This document shows, one piece after another, positions 25,586 through 32,948 of a stretch of 64,000 bases of DNA. The stretch lies in NCBI RefSeq assembly GCF_036075115.1, contig NZ_CP107958.1, forward strand, positions 5,146,001-5,210,000, given 5' to 3'. This stretch comes from Streptomyces sp. NBC_00377. GTDB lineage: Bacteria; Actinomycetota; Actinomycetes; Streptomycetales; Streptomycetaceae. The stretch's first letter is position 1. Each line of letters begins with the position of its first letter. The notes beneath the pieces were generated by a model that ran no database searches, had not been told where the DNA came from, and was given only the letters and a program-made list of their open reading frames with translations. Position numbers and translations under genes: made by a program.

Positions 25586-27310
25586 TTGACGCGCGACCAC
25601 TTGGCGAGGGACACGTCCGCAGAGCGGGAGCCGAAGGCCAAGCCGGTGTCCCGGCCGGCCGGCGCGAAGGGCTGGACGCCCGGCGCGCCGCTGACCCGGG
25701 CCGGTGTGACGGCGCTTCAGCTCGCCGCGGGCAATGCCGTGGTCGCCCGGCTGGTCGACGAGCAGCGGCACGCTCACGGGCCCGGCTGTGGGCATACGGA
25801 CAGGACCGTGCAGCGGTCGGCCGTCCATGACGTGCTGCGCGGAGCGGGCCGGCCGATGGGCGGTGAGCTTCAGCAGGAGATGGAGTCCCGGTTCGGCGGC
25901 GCGGACTTCTCCGACGTACGTCTGCACACGGGGGCCCAGGCGCGCCGCTCGGCCGAGGAGGTCGGAGCGCGTGCCTACACGTCCGGCAGCAGCATCGTCA
26001 TCGGTGACGGCGGCGCCGACAAACACACTCTCGCTCACGAACTCGGGCATGTCCTTCAGCAGCGGCAGGGGCCGGTGGGCGGTGAGGCCGACCCGCGGGG
26101 CCTTCTCATCTCCAAGCCCACCGATCCCCTGGAGGTTGCTGCCGAGCGCCAGGCCCACGAGGTGATGCGGGGCCAGGTGCCGGTGCTGCGGAAGGCAGGC
26201 GGCGACATGCCGGTTCCGCCGGAAGCCGCGGCCTCCTCGGGGAGCGAGCCGGCCGTCCAACGTGCCCCGCTGCATGTCACGCACGAAGGGGACGAGACCA
26301 CGGGCCCGCAGGCCGTGGACTCCGACAACGAGCAGGACGTCCGCCGGTTCGTCTTCGATTCGATCCTCAAGGGCAGGCACGAGGCGGTCTCGCTCGTCAT
26401 GAACCGTCTCGAAGCCCTCGATCCGCAGCCGGCCTATCTCGCGAACCTCCGCGAGGTGGTGTCCCAGGCCCCTGCCGAGGAACGTCCTCGCATCCCGCCC
26501 CTGGTCCATTTCATCTGGATCGGCGGCGGCATCAGCAAGGACGCGCTCGACAACGTCCTGGCGTGGGCGGACAGGGCCCAGAACTCCGACTGGCGCATCA
26601 ACCTCTGGACGGACAGGCGCAGTACCTGGTCGTGGGCCGACTCGCTCCGGGTGAGGGTGGCCAAGGCGATCGAGTTCAAGTACATCGAGGACGCCCTCGA
26701 CGAGCGGGTCGCGGCCACGTACGAGAAGGCGACCAAGGGTCCGGTGAAGGCGTACCCCCTGGCCTCCGACATCGCCCGGTACAGCATCCTCAAGAAGCTC
26801 GGCGGCGTGTACGCCGACGTGGACCTGGGGTCCGGGACGATCGACCTCAGGCAGACCCGGCCGACGCTCCGCGAGAACGACGTCCCGGTCCTCGGGCCCC
26901 TCATCCGGGACACGGGCAGCCTCAACGCCTCCCTCTCGGCTGCGGGGTCCCCGCCCGTCACGGGGGTCGCGACCGCGGAGCAGGTCAGGACCGCGGCACG
27001 CTACCTCCTCGGCACGGGCGGCTACGGCAACCACTTCATCGGCGCACAGCGGAACTCCGCCGTCATGGAGAAGATGATCGACAAGATCGCCCGTTCCATC
27101 GGGGGCATGGACGCCGAGGAACTCCACATGGCCGGCCCCGTGGCGACCGGACCGTTCGCCCTCATCCAGGTGGTCGACCAGCACCTCAGCTCGGAGTTCG
27201 GCGTCCAGAGCCTCCAGGCCGGAGAGCACCAGCTGTTCCAGCAGGCGGGGCAGCAGTTCCACGACCACATGCAGTGGCTGACCACGGAGAGCGAGAACCA
27301 GAACTACTGA
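25586..27310 (+). CDS. DUF4157 domain fused to a TcdA/TcdB-like glycosyltransferase toxin (putative contractile-injection-system effector)
   Basis: A 574-residue protein. Residues about 85-165 are a DUF4157 domain (MGGELQQEMESRFGGADFSD, then the HExxH-type HELGHVLQQ at 151-159), a domain known mainly as the N-terminal part of extracellular contractile injection system cargo. From about 300 a GT-A glycosyltransferase of the DXD sugar-binding / clostridial-toxin type follows: LVHFIWIGGGISKDALDNVL (306-325), LWTDR, ASDIARYSILKKLGGVYADV (393-412) and the DXD motif at D411-V-D413. It probably glycosylates a target-cell protein. Start is TTG 25586 after AAGGAG. No transmembrane or signal sequence, and no injection-machine genes in the window. 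Confidence 0.82.
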   Translation: MTRDHLARDTSAEREPKAKPVSRPAGAKGWTPGAPLTRAGVTALQLAAGNAVVARLVDEQRHAHGPGCGHTDRTVQRSAVHDVLRGAGRPMGGELQQEMESRFGGADFSDVRLHTGAQARRSAEEVGARAYTSGSSIVIGDGGADKHTLAHELGHVLQQRQGPVGGEADPRGLLISKPTDPLEVAAERQAHEVMRGQVPVLRKAGGDMPVPPEAAASSGSEPAVQRAPLHVTHEGDETTGPQAVDSDNEQDVRRFVFDSILKGRHEAVSLVMNRLEALDPQPAYLANLREVVSQAPAEERPRIPPLVHFIWIGGGISKDALDNVLAWADRAQNSDWRINLWTDRRSTWSWADSLRVRVAKAIEFKYIEDALDERVAATYEKATKGPVKAYPLASDIARYSILKKLGGVYADVDLGSGTIDLRQTRPTLRENDVPVLGPLIRDTGSLNASLSAAGSPPVTGVATAEQVRTAARYLLGTGGYGNHFIGAQRNSAVMEKMIDKIARSIGGMDAEELHMAGPVATGPFALIQVVDQHLSSEFGVQSLQAGEHQLFQQAGQQFHDHMQWLTTESENQNY

Positions 27311-27385
27311 CACCGTGCCGCTGGACGGCTCGCTGATCCGCACGCCGATCCGGCGGTGATCACCGGCTGCCTGCGGTGGGGCCGG

Positions 27386-28591
27386 CTACCGGGCCGGTTG
27401 CTGCCGGAGGAGGCGGCGGACGGCCTTCGCGATCTTCTCCGCGTCGATCGCCAGCTCGCGGAGCGTGCCGCTGATGGGGGTGGTGAAGCCGGTGAAGTAC
27501 AGGCCGGGGGCGTCCTTCGGGGCGCGGGCGCCGTGCGCCACGGGTCTGCCGCGGTCGTCGAGCACTCCGAGGTGACCGACGAGGTCCTCCAGGGCGCGCA
27601 CATACCCGGTGGCGGCGACGACGGCGTCCGGGGAGATCCGTGCGCCGTCGGCGAGGACCACCTTCCCGTCGTCCTCGAAGCCCTCCACGGCGGCCACGAT
27701 CTCCACCCTGCCCTTGCGCACGGCGTCGATCAGGCCCACGTCCTGCACCGGGATCGCGCCGTCCTTGACGCGGGAGTAGAGGCCGCTGTCGGGGCGGGGC
27801 AGGCCGTGTGCCGACAGGTCCGGCACGCTGAGTTTCGCCATCGGGCGCGCGAGCCGGTCCACGAGGCGGACCGGCAGCCGCCGTACGAGCACGGCCGTGT
27901 ACTGCGCCGCCCAGCCGGCCGTGGAGCGGCGCACGATGTGCGGGGCGGTGCGCACGGACAGCCGCACCCGGGCCGCGCCGCTCTCCACCAGGTCGACGGC
28001 GATCTCGGCGCCGGTGTTGCCGACGCCGACGACGAGCACGTCCCGGCCGGCGTACTCCTTGCCGCTGCGGTAGCCGGAGGCGTGCGCCAGGTCGCCGGCG
28101 AACGTCTCCCGGCCGGGCCACCGGGGCAGGTGCGGGGTGTGGTTGTAGCCGGTGGCGACGACCACCGCGGCGCCGACGAGCTCACGTCCGCCGGTGGCGT
28201 GCAGCAGCCAGCCGGTGCCGTCCGGGGTGCGCTCGACGCGCGACACCTCGACGCCGGTGACGATCTCCAGCTCATGCACCTCGGCGTACTTCTCGAGGTA
28301 ACGCACCATGTCGTCGCGTGCCACCCACCGTCCGAAACGGCGCGGTACGGCCAGCCCGGGCAGGGCCGAGAGGCGGCGGGTGGTGTGCAGATGCAGCCGG
28401 TCGTAGTGGCGCCGCCAGGACGCGCCGACCCCGTCGGCCTTCTCCACCACGACGGCCCGTACGCCCTGGGCACGCAGCGCGTACGCGGTGGCGAGTCCGC
28501 CGGGGCCGCCGCCGATGACGTAGACGGGGCGGTCGGCCGGGTTCGCGGTGGTGATCGCCTGGGGGGCCGGGCGCGGTGCGGAGTCTTCCAT
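27386..28591 (-). CDS. FAD-dependent monooxygenase (YUCCA/CzcO-like)
   Basis: A 401-residue flavoprotein with two dinucleotide-binding motifs: VYVIGGGPGGLATAYALRAQ (FAD, about 23-42) and VLVVGVGNTGAEIAVDLVES (NADPH, about 181-200). The ATGYNHTPHLP segment lies between them and VVAATGYVRALEDLVG near 350. This is the layout of group B monooxygenases and related oxidoreductases; the strict Baeyer-Villiger FxGxxxHxxxW fingerprint is only partly present (FAGDLAHASGY). ATG 28591 was chosen over far upstream starts. It is convergent with the toxin gene and divergent from a DUF35 gene. Substrate unknown. Confidence 0.85.
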   Translation of the reverse strand: MEDSAPRPAPQAITTANPADRPVYVIGGGPGGLATAYALRAQGVRAVVVEKADGVGASWRRHYDRLHLHTTRRLSALPGLAVPRRFGRWVARDDMVRYLEKYAEVHELEIVTGVEVSRVERTPDGTGWLLHATGGRELVGAAVVVATGYNHTPHLPRWPGRETFAGDLAHASGYRSGKEYAGRDVLVVGVGNTGAEIAVDLVESGAARVRLSVRTAPHIVRRSTAGWAAQYTAVLVRRLPVRLVDRLARPMAKLSVPDLSAHGLPRPDSGLYSRVKDGAIPVQDVGLIDAVRKGRVEIVAAVEGFEDDGKVVLADGARISPDAVVAATGYVRALEDLVGHLGVLDDRGRPVAHGARAPKDAPGLYFTGFTTPISGTLRELAIDAEKIAKAVRRLLRQQPAR

Positions 28592-28816
28592 GAGCGCGAG
28601 CGTAATCACGCCGACCGTTGATGGGTCTCGGTCAAGACCGGAATTGGTTGCGGATCGATCACGCGTGGGGGAAGCGCGGGTGCGACCGGTGACGTAGGCC
28701 ACTTGGTCGGGCGCGGAGGGCCGAAGCGTGGCGCTCAGGATGGAGGGTGCGGCGCGAAGCGCGGAGGGCGGAGGGCGCCAGGAGCCGGCGAGGGGTCGCG
28801 GGGAGCGGAAGGGGTG

Positions 28817-28851
28817 CGACGCCCGGCCCGGATGGGCCGGGCCGGGCGTCG
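28817..28851. terminator. Strong hairpin in a divergent intergenic region
   Basis: Arms CGACGCCCGGCCCG and CGGGCCGGGCGTCG are perfectly complementary (14 bp) around a 7-base loop. It lies inside the 393-bp gap 28592-28984 between divergent genes, where no upstream gene on either strand needs a terminator. No ORF in the gap looks coding. Confidence 0.5.
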
Positions 28852-28965
28852 TGTGCCGACGGCGTCGGTGGGACGGGAAACAGACGTCACGGGTGACCCG
28901 CGGGTTCACGGCGGGAGCGCAGGTTCTTCTCTTGGAGACGCGTGGGGTTTCCCGGGGGCGACTGT

Positions 28966-28980
28966 CTGACGTACCGTCAG
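28966..28980. promoter_or_regulatory. Regulon operator copy 7 (DUF35 gene), overlapping a leaderless -10
   Basis: CTGACGTACCGTCAG. The hexamer TACCGT (28972-28977) inside it fits a -10 and is 7 nt before the ATG at 28985, where no Shine-Dalgarno exists. Confidence 0.8.
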
Positions 28981-28984
28981 ATCC

Positions 28985-29407
28985 ATGGAGATGGGCAACC
29001 GTTTCGACATCCCCGAGGCCGACGCCTTCACGCGCGCGTACTGGGACGCGGCCGCCGCGGGCCGACTGCTGATCCGGCGCTGCGGGGCCTGCGCGCGGGC
29101 CCACCACTACCCCCGTGAGTTCTGCCCGTACTGCTGGAGCGAGGACGTGACCTGGGAGGACGCGAGCGGTCTGGCCACCCTCTACACATGGTCCGTCGTC
29201 CACCGCAACGACCTGCCGCCCTTCGGTGAGCGGACGCCGTACGTCGCGGCGGTGGTCGACCTGGCGGAGGGGCCGCGGATGTCGACGGAGGTGGTGGGGG
29301 GCGTCCCCGCCGAGCCGTGGCCGCAGCCGTGGCAGGGGCTGCGAGCGGGGCTGGACCTGGTGGTCGCGTTCCGGGAAGGGGTGCCGGTGTTCCGCCCCGC
29401 GCCGTGA
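28985..29407 (+). CDS. DUF35/OB-fold zinc-ribbon acyl-CoA-binding protein
   Basis: A 140-residue DUF35 protein. The rubredoxin-like zinc ribbon is CGACARAHHYPREFCPYC (about residues 33-50), followed by an OB-fold (TLYTWSVVHRND, PYVAAVVDLAEGPRMSTEVV). These small proteins pair with thiolase-like lipid-transfer enzymes to form thiolase or retro-aldolase complexes. Its partner may be the thiolase-like protein at 31648, which has the same operator/leaderless promoter layout. ATG 28985 lies 4 bp after the operator, so the transcript is probably leaderless. Stands alone as a single-gene unit. Confidence 0.87.
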   Translation: MEMGNRFDIPEADAFTRAYWDAAAAGRLLIRRCGACARAHHYPREFCPYCWSEDVTWEDASGLATLYTWSVVHRNDLPPFGERTPYVAAVVDLAEGPRMSTEVVGGVPAEPWPQPWQGLRAGLDLVVAFREGVPVFRPAP

Positions 29408-29451
29408 AAGACCCGGGATGCCGTGAAAGAACCGGGGTGTTCAATGGCCGG

Positions 29452-30105
29452 ATGACCGACATACGCGAGCCGCACGCGGCCCCCCACGCCACCGGTCCGC
29501 ACGGCCACGGGCTGGCCCTGCGGCCCTGGCACCCGGAGTCCGACACCGACGTGGACGCCTGGCTGCGCGGGCACACCGACCCCGGCTTCCGGCGCTGGAA
29601 CACCCCAGTGCGCACGATCACCGACACTGCCGGCGCCCGGCAGTCGATCGAGGCCAGGAACGCGGACGGGGCGGCCGGGAGCGCCATGACGTTCTGCGTG
29701 ACCGACGCCGCCGACGGCACGGTCCTCGGGCAGATCTCGGTGAACATGATCGACCGCGTGCTGAGCTTCGCCAGGGTCGGCTACTGGGTCCTTCCGGAGG
29801 CACGCGGCCGGCACGTCGCGACCCGCTCCCTGCTGCTCGCCTCGACCTGGGCGTTCACCGAGGTCGGCCTGCACCGGCTGGAACTGGGCCACGCGCTCGG
29901 TCACGACGCCTCCTGCCGGGTCGCCGAGCGCTGCGGGTTCCGGTACGAGGGGACCCTGCGCGGAGCGATGTGGGAGGCGGACCGCCGGGACGCCTTCCGG
30001 GACGTCCACCTGCACGGACGGCTGGCGACGGACCCGGAGCCGGAGTGGCGTCGAGGGTCCGGGCGGAACGAGGAGCCGGCGGACGGGGACCACGCGCCGC
30101 GCTGA
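29452..30105 (+). CDS. GNAT-family N-acetyltransferase
   Basis: A 217-residue RimJ/RimL-type acetyltransferase. Motif A, binding acetyl-CoA, is GYWVLPEARGRHVATRSLLL (about 104-123). Typical flanks are DTAGARQSIEARN before it and LHRLELGHALGHDASCRVAE, then RCGFRYEGTLRGAM, after it. It transfers an acetyl group to an amine on a small molecule or protein N-terminus; the substrate is unknown. Start at ATG 29452. A 17-bp direct repeat around GCCGTGAAAGA precedes it (29401-29437). It converges on the pyridoxamine-oxidase-like gene with a strong hairpin between. Confidence 0.87.
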   Translation: MTDIREPHAAPHATGPHGHGLALRPWHPESDTDVDAWLRGHTDPGFRRWNTPVRTITDTAGARQSIEARNADGAAGSAMTFCVTDAADGTVLGQISVNMIDRVLSFARVGYWVLPEARGRHVATRSLLLASTWAFTEVGLHRLELGHALGHDASCRVAERCGFRYEGTLRGAMWEADRRDAFRDVHLHGRLATDPEPEWRRGSGRNEEPADGDHAPR

Positions 30106-30196
30106 CTCCTTCGAGTGGCTGGGAGAACCTGGCACGACAACAGCCACGCGAGAGAACACCTGCCGCGCCCGGACGGTCATACGCACGGCGTCGCGG

Positions 30197-30231
30197 GGAC
30201 AGGGTGCCCCCACGGACGGGGGGCCCTGTCC
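30197..30231. terminator. Bidirectional hairpin terminator
   Basis: GGACAGGG...CCCCC paired with GGGGG...CCCTGTCC, between the convergent acetyltransferase and pyridoxamine-oxidase-like genes. Confidence 0.7.
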
Positions 30232-30238
30232 GCCGTTC

Positions 30239-30904
30239 TCAGGGCCAGAGTTGCTCTCTCGTCCAGGACCCGCCCGCCCGGCGGTACCTCAGCCGGGCGT
30301 GACGGCGGGCGCCGTCCCCCTGGAAGAACTCCACCTCGTCCGGACGCAGTCGGTACAGCGTCCAGGTCGGGGACGTGGCCGTCGGGTTTTGGTGGGCGTG
30401 CTCCCAGGCGGCCTCCGACGCTCTCGTCAATTCCTCCGCCGAGGTGAGGACCTCGCTCTGCCTTCCGGTCAGCGCGGCGGCCAGGGCGCCTGTCGAGCGG
30501 GCGTGCAGATCGGCCTGGGCCTCCTCGGAGGGGGCGGACGTGACCGGGCCGCGTACCCGGACCTGGCGGCCCAGTACCGGCCAGTAGAAGGTGAGGGCCG
30601 CGTACGGCCGGGCGGCGAGCTGACGTCCCTTGCGGCTGGTGGCGTGCGTCGCGAAGACCCAGCCGCCCGCGTCGGCACCGTGCAGCATCACGATGCGGGC
30701 GTCGGGCAGACCCTCCTCGTCCGAGGTCGACAGCGTCATCGTGTGCGGTTCCCGCTCACCCGCCGCCACCACCTCGGCGAACCACTCCGTGAAGAGGGAC
30801 AGCGGCTCGGCGGGCGCCGCCCCCGGCGCGAAGGGCGGTAGTCCGGTCACCGCCGGATCCCACACCCGCAGTGACCTGAGCAGCTCATGAAGATCCTTGG
30901 CCAT
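30239..30904 (-). CDS. Pyridoxamine 5'-phosphate oxidase family protein
   Basis: A 221-residue FMN-binding split-barrel protein of PdxH type. Visible blocks: PHTMTLSTSDEEGLPDARIV (about 53-72), WVFATHATSRKGRQLAARPY, AALTFYWPVLGRQVRVRG and, at the C-terminus, EFFQGDGARRHARLRYRR followed by the final WP. Length and the C-terminal dimer motif fit PdxH-like enzymes, which oxidise pyridoxamine or pyridoxine phosphate to PLP. Paralogues with other roles are common in actinobacteria, so true PdxH activity is uncertain. Confidence 0.85.
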   Translation of the reverse strand: MAKDLHELLRSLRVWDPAVTGLPPFAPGAAPAEPLSLFTEWFAEVVAAGEREPHTMTLSTSDEEGLPDARIVMLHGADAGGWVFATHATSRKGRQLAARPYAALTFYWPVLGRQVRVRGPVTSAPSEEAQADLHARSTGALAAALTGRQSEVLTSAEELTRASEAAWEHAHQNPTATSPTWTLYRLRPDEVEFFQGDGARRHARLRYRRAGGSWTREQLWP

Positions 30905-30919
30905 GCAGCGAGTATGCGG

Positions 30920-31009
30920 TCAGTGCCGGGCGAACTGGACCTTCGTCGACTGCACCGCGTTCGCCCGGACCGTGATTCCCTCGACCGTCAGCTGTTCGCC
31001 GTAGAGTCG
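30920..31009 (-). pseudogene. Decayed 3' fragment of an unknown gene
   Basis: On the minus strand the last about 28 codons before a TGA at 30920 read like a genuine protein C-terminus (LYGEQLTVEGITVRANAVQS, then TKVQFARH), with normal codon bias. Upstream, the same frame turns into arginine/alanine-rich noncoding-like sequence. The parent protein is not recognised. It sits beside another truncated gene, so a deletion probably removed the intervening DNA. Confidence 0.5.
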
Positions 31010-31186
31010 GTGAGCCGGAGCGGGCCGCCGCAGCCGGCGCCCTGCGCCGGCACCCGTCCGTGGCCGCCCCTCGCCATCCCGGACGACGACGCCGGATCGC
31101 CCTGACGGCGATCCGGCCACCCCTGCCCCACTCCGCGGGAGCGAGCACTCACCCCGGCGGGACCGGGCACCCTGCCCGAAAGGCAG

Positions 31187-31594
31187 GTGGACTGGCGGCT
31201 GGACATGCCGTTCGCCCCCCGGCCCGGCGGCTGCGAACACGGTGGCGCCTCGTTCACCGCCATCGGCGCGGACTTCCGCAGCCTGCACCGGCGCCATCGG
31301 ATCGTCGCGGCCGACGTGCTGGACGCCTGGTTCCCGCCCGCCCCGGGGGCGCGGGCCGCGCTCACGGAGGATCCGGCCTGGGCCGCCCGGACCTCGCCGC
31401 CGACCGGTGCCGAGGCACTGCTGGCGGAGATCGCCACGGCCCGCACGCTGCCGGTGGAGACCCTCGCGGTCGGCGCCGGTTCGTCCGACCTGATCTTCAG
31501 GGCGTTCGGCCGCCTGCTGACCCCGGACAGCAGGATGCTGCTACCGGATCGACTCCCCGTTCGTCGCACTGGCGGTGCTGCTGGTCCTGGGCTG
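31187..31594 (+). pseudogene. Truncated PLP-dependent aminotransferase (class I/II) remnant
   Basis: Codons from GTG 31187 to about 31549 encode the N-terminal part of a histidinol-phosphate-aminotransferase-like protein (CEHGGASFTAIGADFRSLHR; ETLAVGAGSSDLIFRAFGRL; LTPDSRMLLP). The catalytic middle, including the PLP lysine, and the C-terminus are missing. From about 31550 a different frame reads YRIDSPFVALAVLLVLG then TGA at 31592, which looks like the membrane-segment end of another protein. The junction therefore marks a deletion or recombination. No functional product is expected. Confidence 0.65.
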
Positions 31595-31647
31595 ACCCTC
31601 GGCGGCCGGCCGGGCGTGATCCGCCGGGAGGGGCGGCGCGGCGGGTC

Positions 31648-32835
31648 TCAGTCCCGTCCCAGGACCACCGTCCCCGACGAGCAGAACCACCCGCCGGTCC
31701 CGGAGGCGACGCCCAGCCGGGGCAGACCCCCGTCCGTCGCCCGCACCTGGCGGTCCCCTCCCTCGCCCCGTAGCTGCCGTACCGCCTCCACCAGCAGGAA
31801 CAGTCCGCGCATCCCCGGATGCTGGGCCGAGAGCCCGCCCCCGTCGGTGTTCACCGGCAGGGCGCCGGACAGGGTCAGCCGGCCCTTCTCCACGAACGCG
31901 CCGCCCTCGCCCTTCGCGCAGAAGCCGAGGTCCTCCAGGGTCACGAGCGTCATGTACGTGAACGCGTCGTAGATCTCGGCGAAGTCCATCTCCTCGGCGC
32001 CCACGCCCGCCCGGTCGAACGCCAGCCGGCCGCTCACCGCCGCCGGCGTGACCGTGAAGTCGTCCCACTCGGACATCGAGGCGTGCGAGACGTGCTCCCC
32101 CGTCCCGAGGATCCACACCGGGGCGGTGCGGCAGTCGCGTACGTACTCCTCGGCCGCCAGGAGGACCGCCGCGCCGCCGTCGGAGCGCAGACAGCAGTGC
32201 AGTTTCGTGAACGGGTCGGCGATCATCGGCCCGGACAGGACGTCGTCCACCGTCACCGGGTCGCGGAACATCGCGTCGGGGTTCAGGGCCGCGTTCGCAC
32301 GCGCCTGGACCGCCACCTCCGCCAACTGCTCGATCGTCGTGCCGTACTGGAGCATGTGACGGCGGGCGGCCATCGCGTACTTGGCGATCAGGGTGTGGCC
32401 GTAGGGAACCTCGAACTGGAGCGGGCCGCGGCCGCCGAAGGCGAAGGTGCCGGTGCGGCGGCCGGCACGGATGTCCGCGCGGGGCGTCGAGGCGTACGCG
32501 AGGAGGACCGCGTTCGCGTGTCCTGCGGCTATCGCGTCGGCGGCGTGCGCCGCCATGACCTCCCAGGTCGAACCGCCCACCGAGGTGGAGTCGACCCAGG
32601 TCGGGCGCAGGCCCAGGTAGTCCGCGACCTCGACGGGGGCCAGCGTGCCGAGTCCGGCGGACGCGAATCCGTCCACCCGCGACCGGTCGAGACCCGCGTC
32701 CGCCAGTGCCCGCCGGGCGGCCTGGGCGTGCAGGGCGTACGGGGTCGCGTCGTCCACCCGGCCGCAGTCGGAGAGGGCGACGCCGACCACGGCCACCTTC
32801 CGGTTACCGCCTGCCGATTCGGATGCGGGTGCCAT
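31648..32835 (-). CDS. Thiolase-like protein (lipid-transfer/retro-aldolase type)
   Basis: A 395-residue thiolase-superfamily protein. N-terminal VAVVGVALSDCGRVDDATPY; active-site segment STSVGGSTWEVMAAHAADAI (about residues 83-102), in which the usual nucleophilic Cys appears to be Ser; C-terminal LPVNTDGGGLSAQHPGMRG. Loss of the Cys suggests it is not a classical thiolase but an Ltp2-like aldolase or acyl-CoA carrier working with a DUF35 partner. Such a partner is encoded at 28985. ATG 32835 lies 4 bp from an operator that contains the -10, so translation is probably leaderless. Confidence 0.83.
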   Translation of the reverse strand: MAPASESAGGNRKVAVVGVALSDCGRVDDATPYALHAQAARRALADAGLDRSRVDGFASAGLGTLAPVEVADYLGLRPTWVDSTSVGGSTWEVMAAHAADAIAAGHANAVLLAYASTPRADIRAGRRTGTFAFGGRGPLQFEVPYGHTLIAKYAMAARRHMLQYGTTIEQLAEVAVQARANAALNPDAMFRDPVTVDDVLSGPMIADPFTKLHCCLRSDGGAAVLLAAEEYVRDCRTAPVWILGTGEHVSHASMSEWDDFTVTPAAVSGRLAFDRAGVGAEEMDFAEIYDAFTYMTLVTLEDLGFCAKGEGGAFVEKGRLTLSGALPVNTDGGGLSAQHPGMRGLFLLVEAVRQLRGEGGDRQVRATDGGLPRLGVASGTGGWFCSSGTVVLGRD

Positions 32836-32839
32836 AGAT

Positions 32840-32854
32840 CTGACGGTACATCAG
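32840..32854. promoter_or_regulatory. Regulon operator copy 8 (thiolase-like gene), overlapping a leaderless -10
   Basis: CTGACGGTACATCAG; on the minus strand it reads with TACCGT as -10, 7 nt before the ATG at 32835. This is the same arrangement as at 28966. Confidence 0.8.
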
Positions 32855-32912
32855 ATCAGGTCCGCGCCGACAGGTGCCGCCTCTCTGTGCATTCCCCTCG
32901 CACCGCCCTAAT

Positions 32913-32927
32913 ATGACGGACCGTCAG
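32913..32927. promoter_or_regulatory. Regulon operator copy 9 (acyl-CoA dehydrogenase operon)
   Basis: ATGACGGACCGTCAG (first base differs from consensus), 21 bp before the ATG at 32949, followed by ATACGG. Confidence 0.78.
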
Positions 32928-32948
32928 ATACGGATGAGAGGGGTGGCC

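Noticed and set aside
25586..27310. Interpretation of the DUF4157 protein as an active metalloprotease
   Set aside because: The HELGH motif is present, but the domain is mainly known as the leader of injection-system cargo and the clear catalytic module is the C-terminal glycosyltransferase.
27354..27365. Perfect palindrome CGGTGATCACCG between the toxin and monooxygenase genes, considered as a terminator or operator
   Set aside because: It is short, has no loop and no second copy was noticed, so it cannot be called a functional site.
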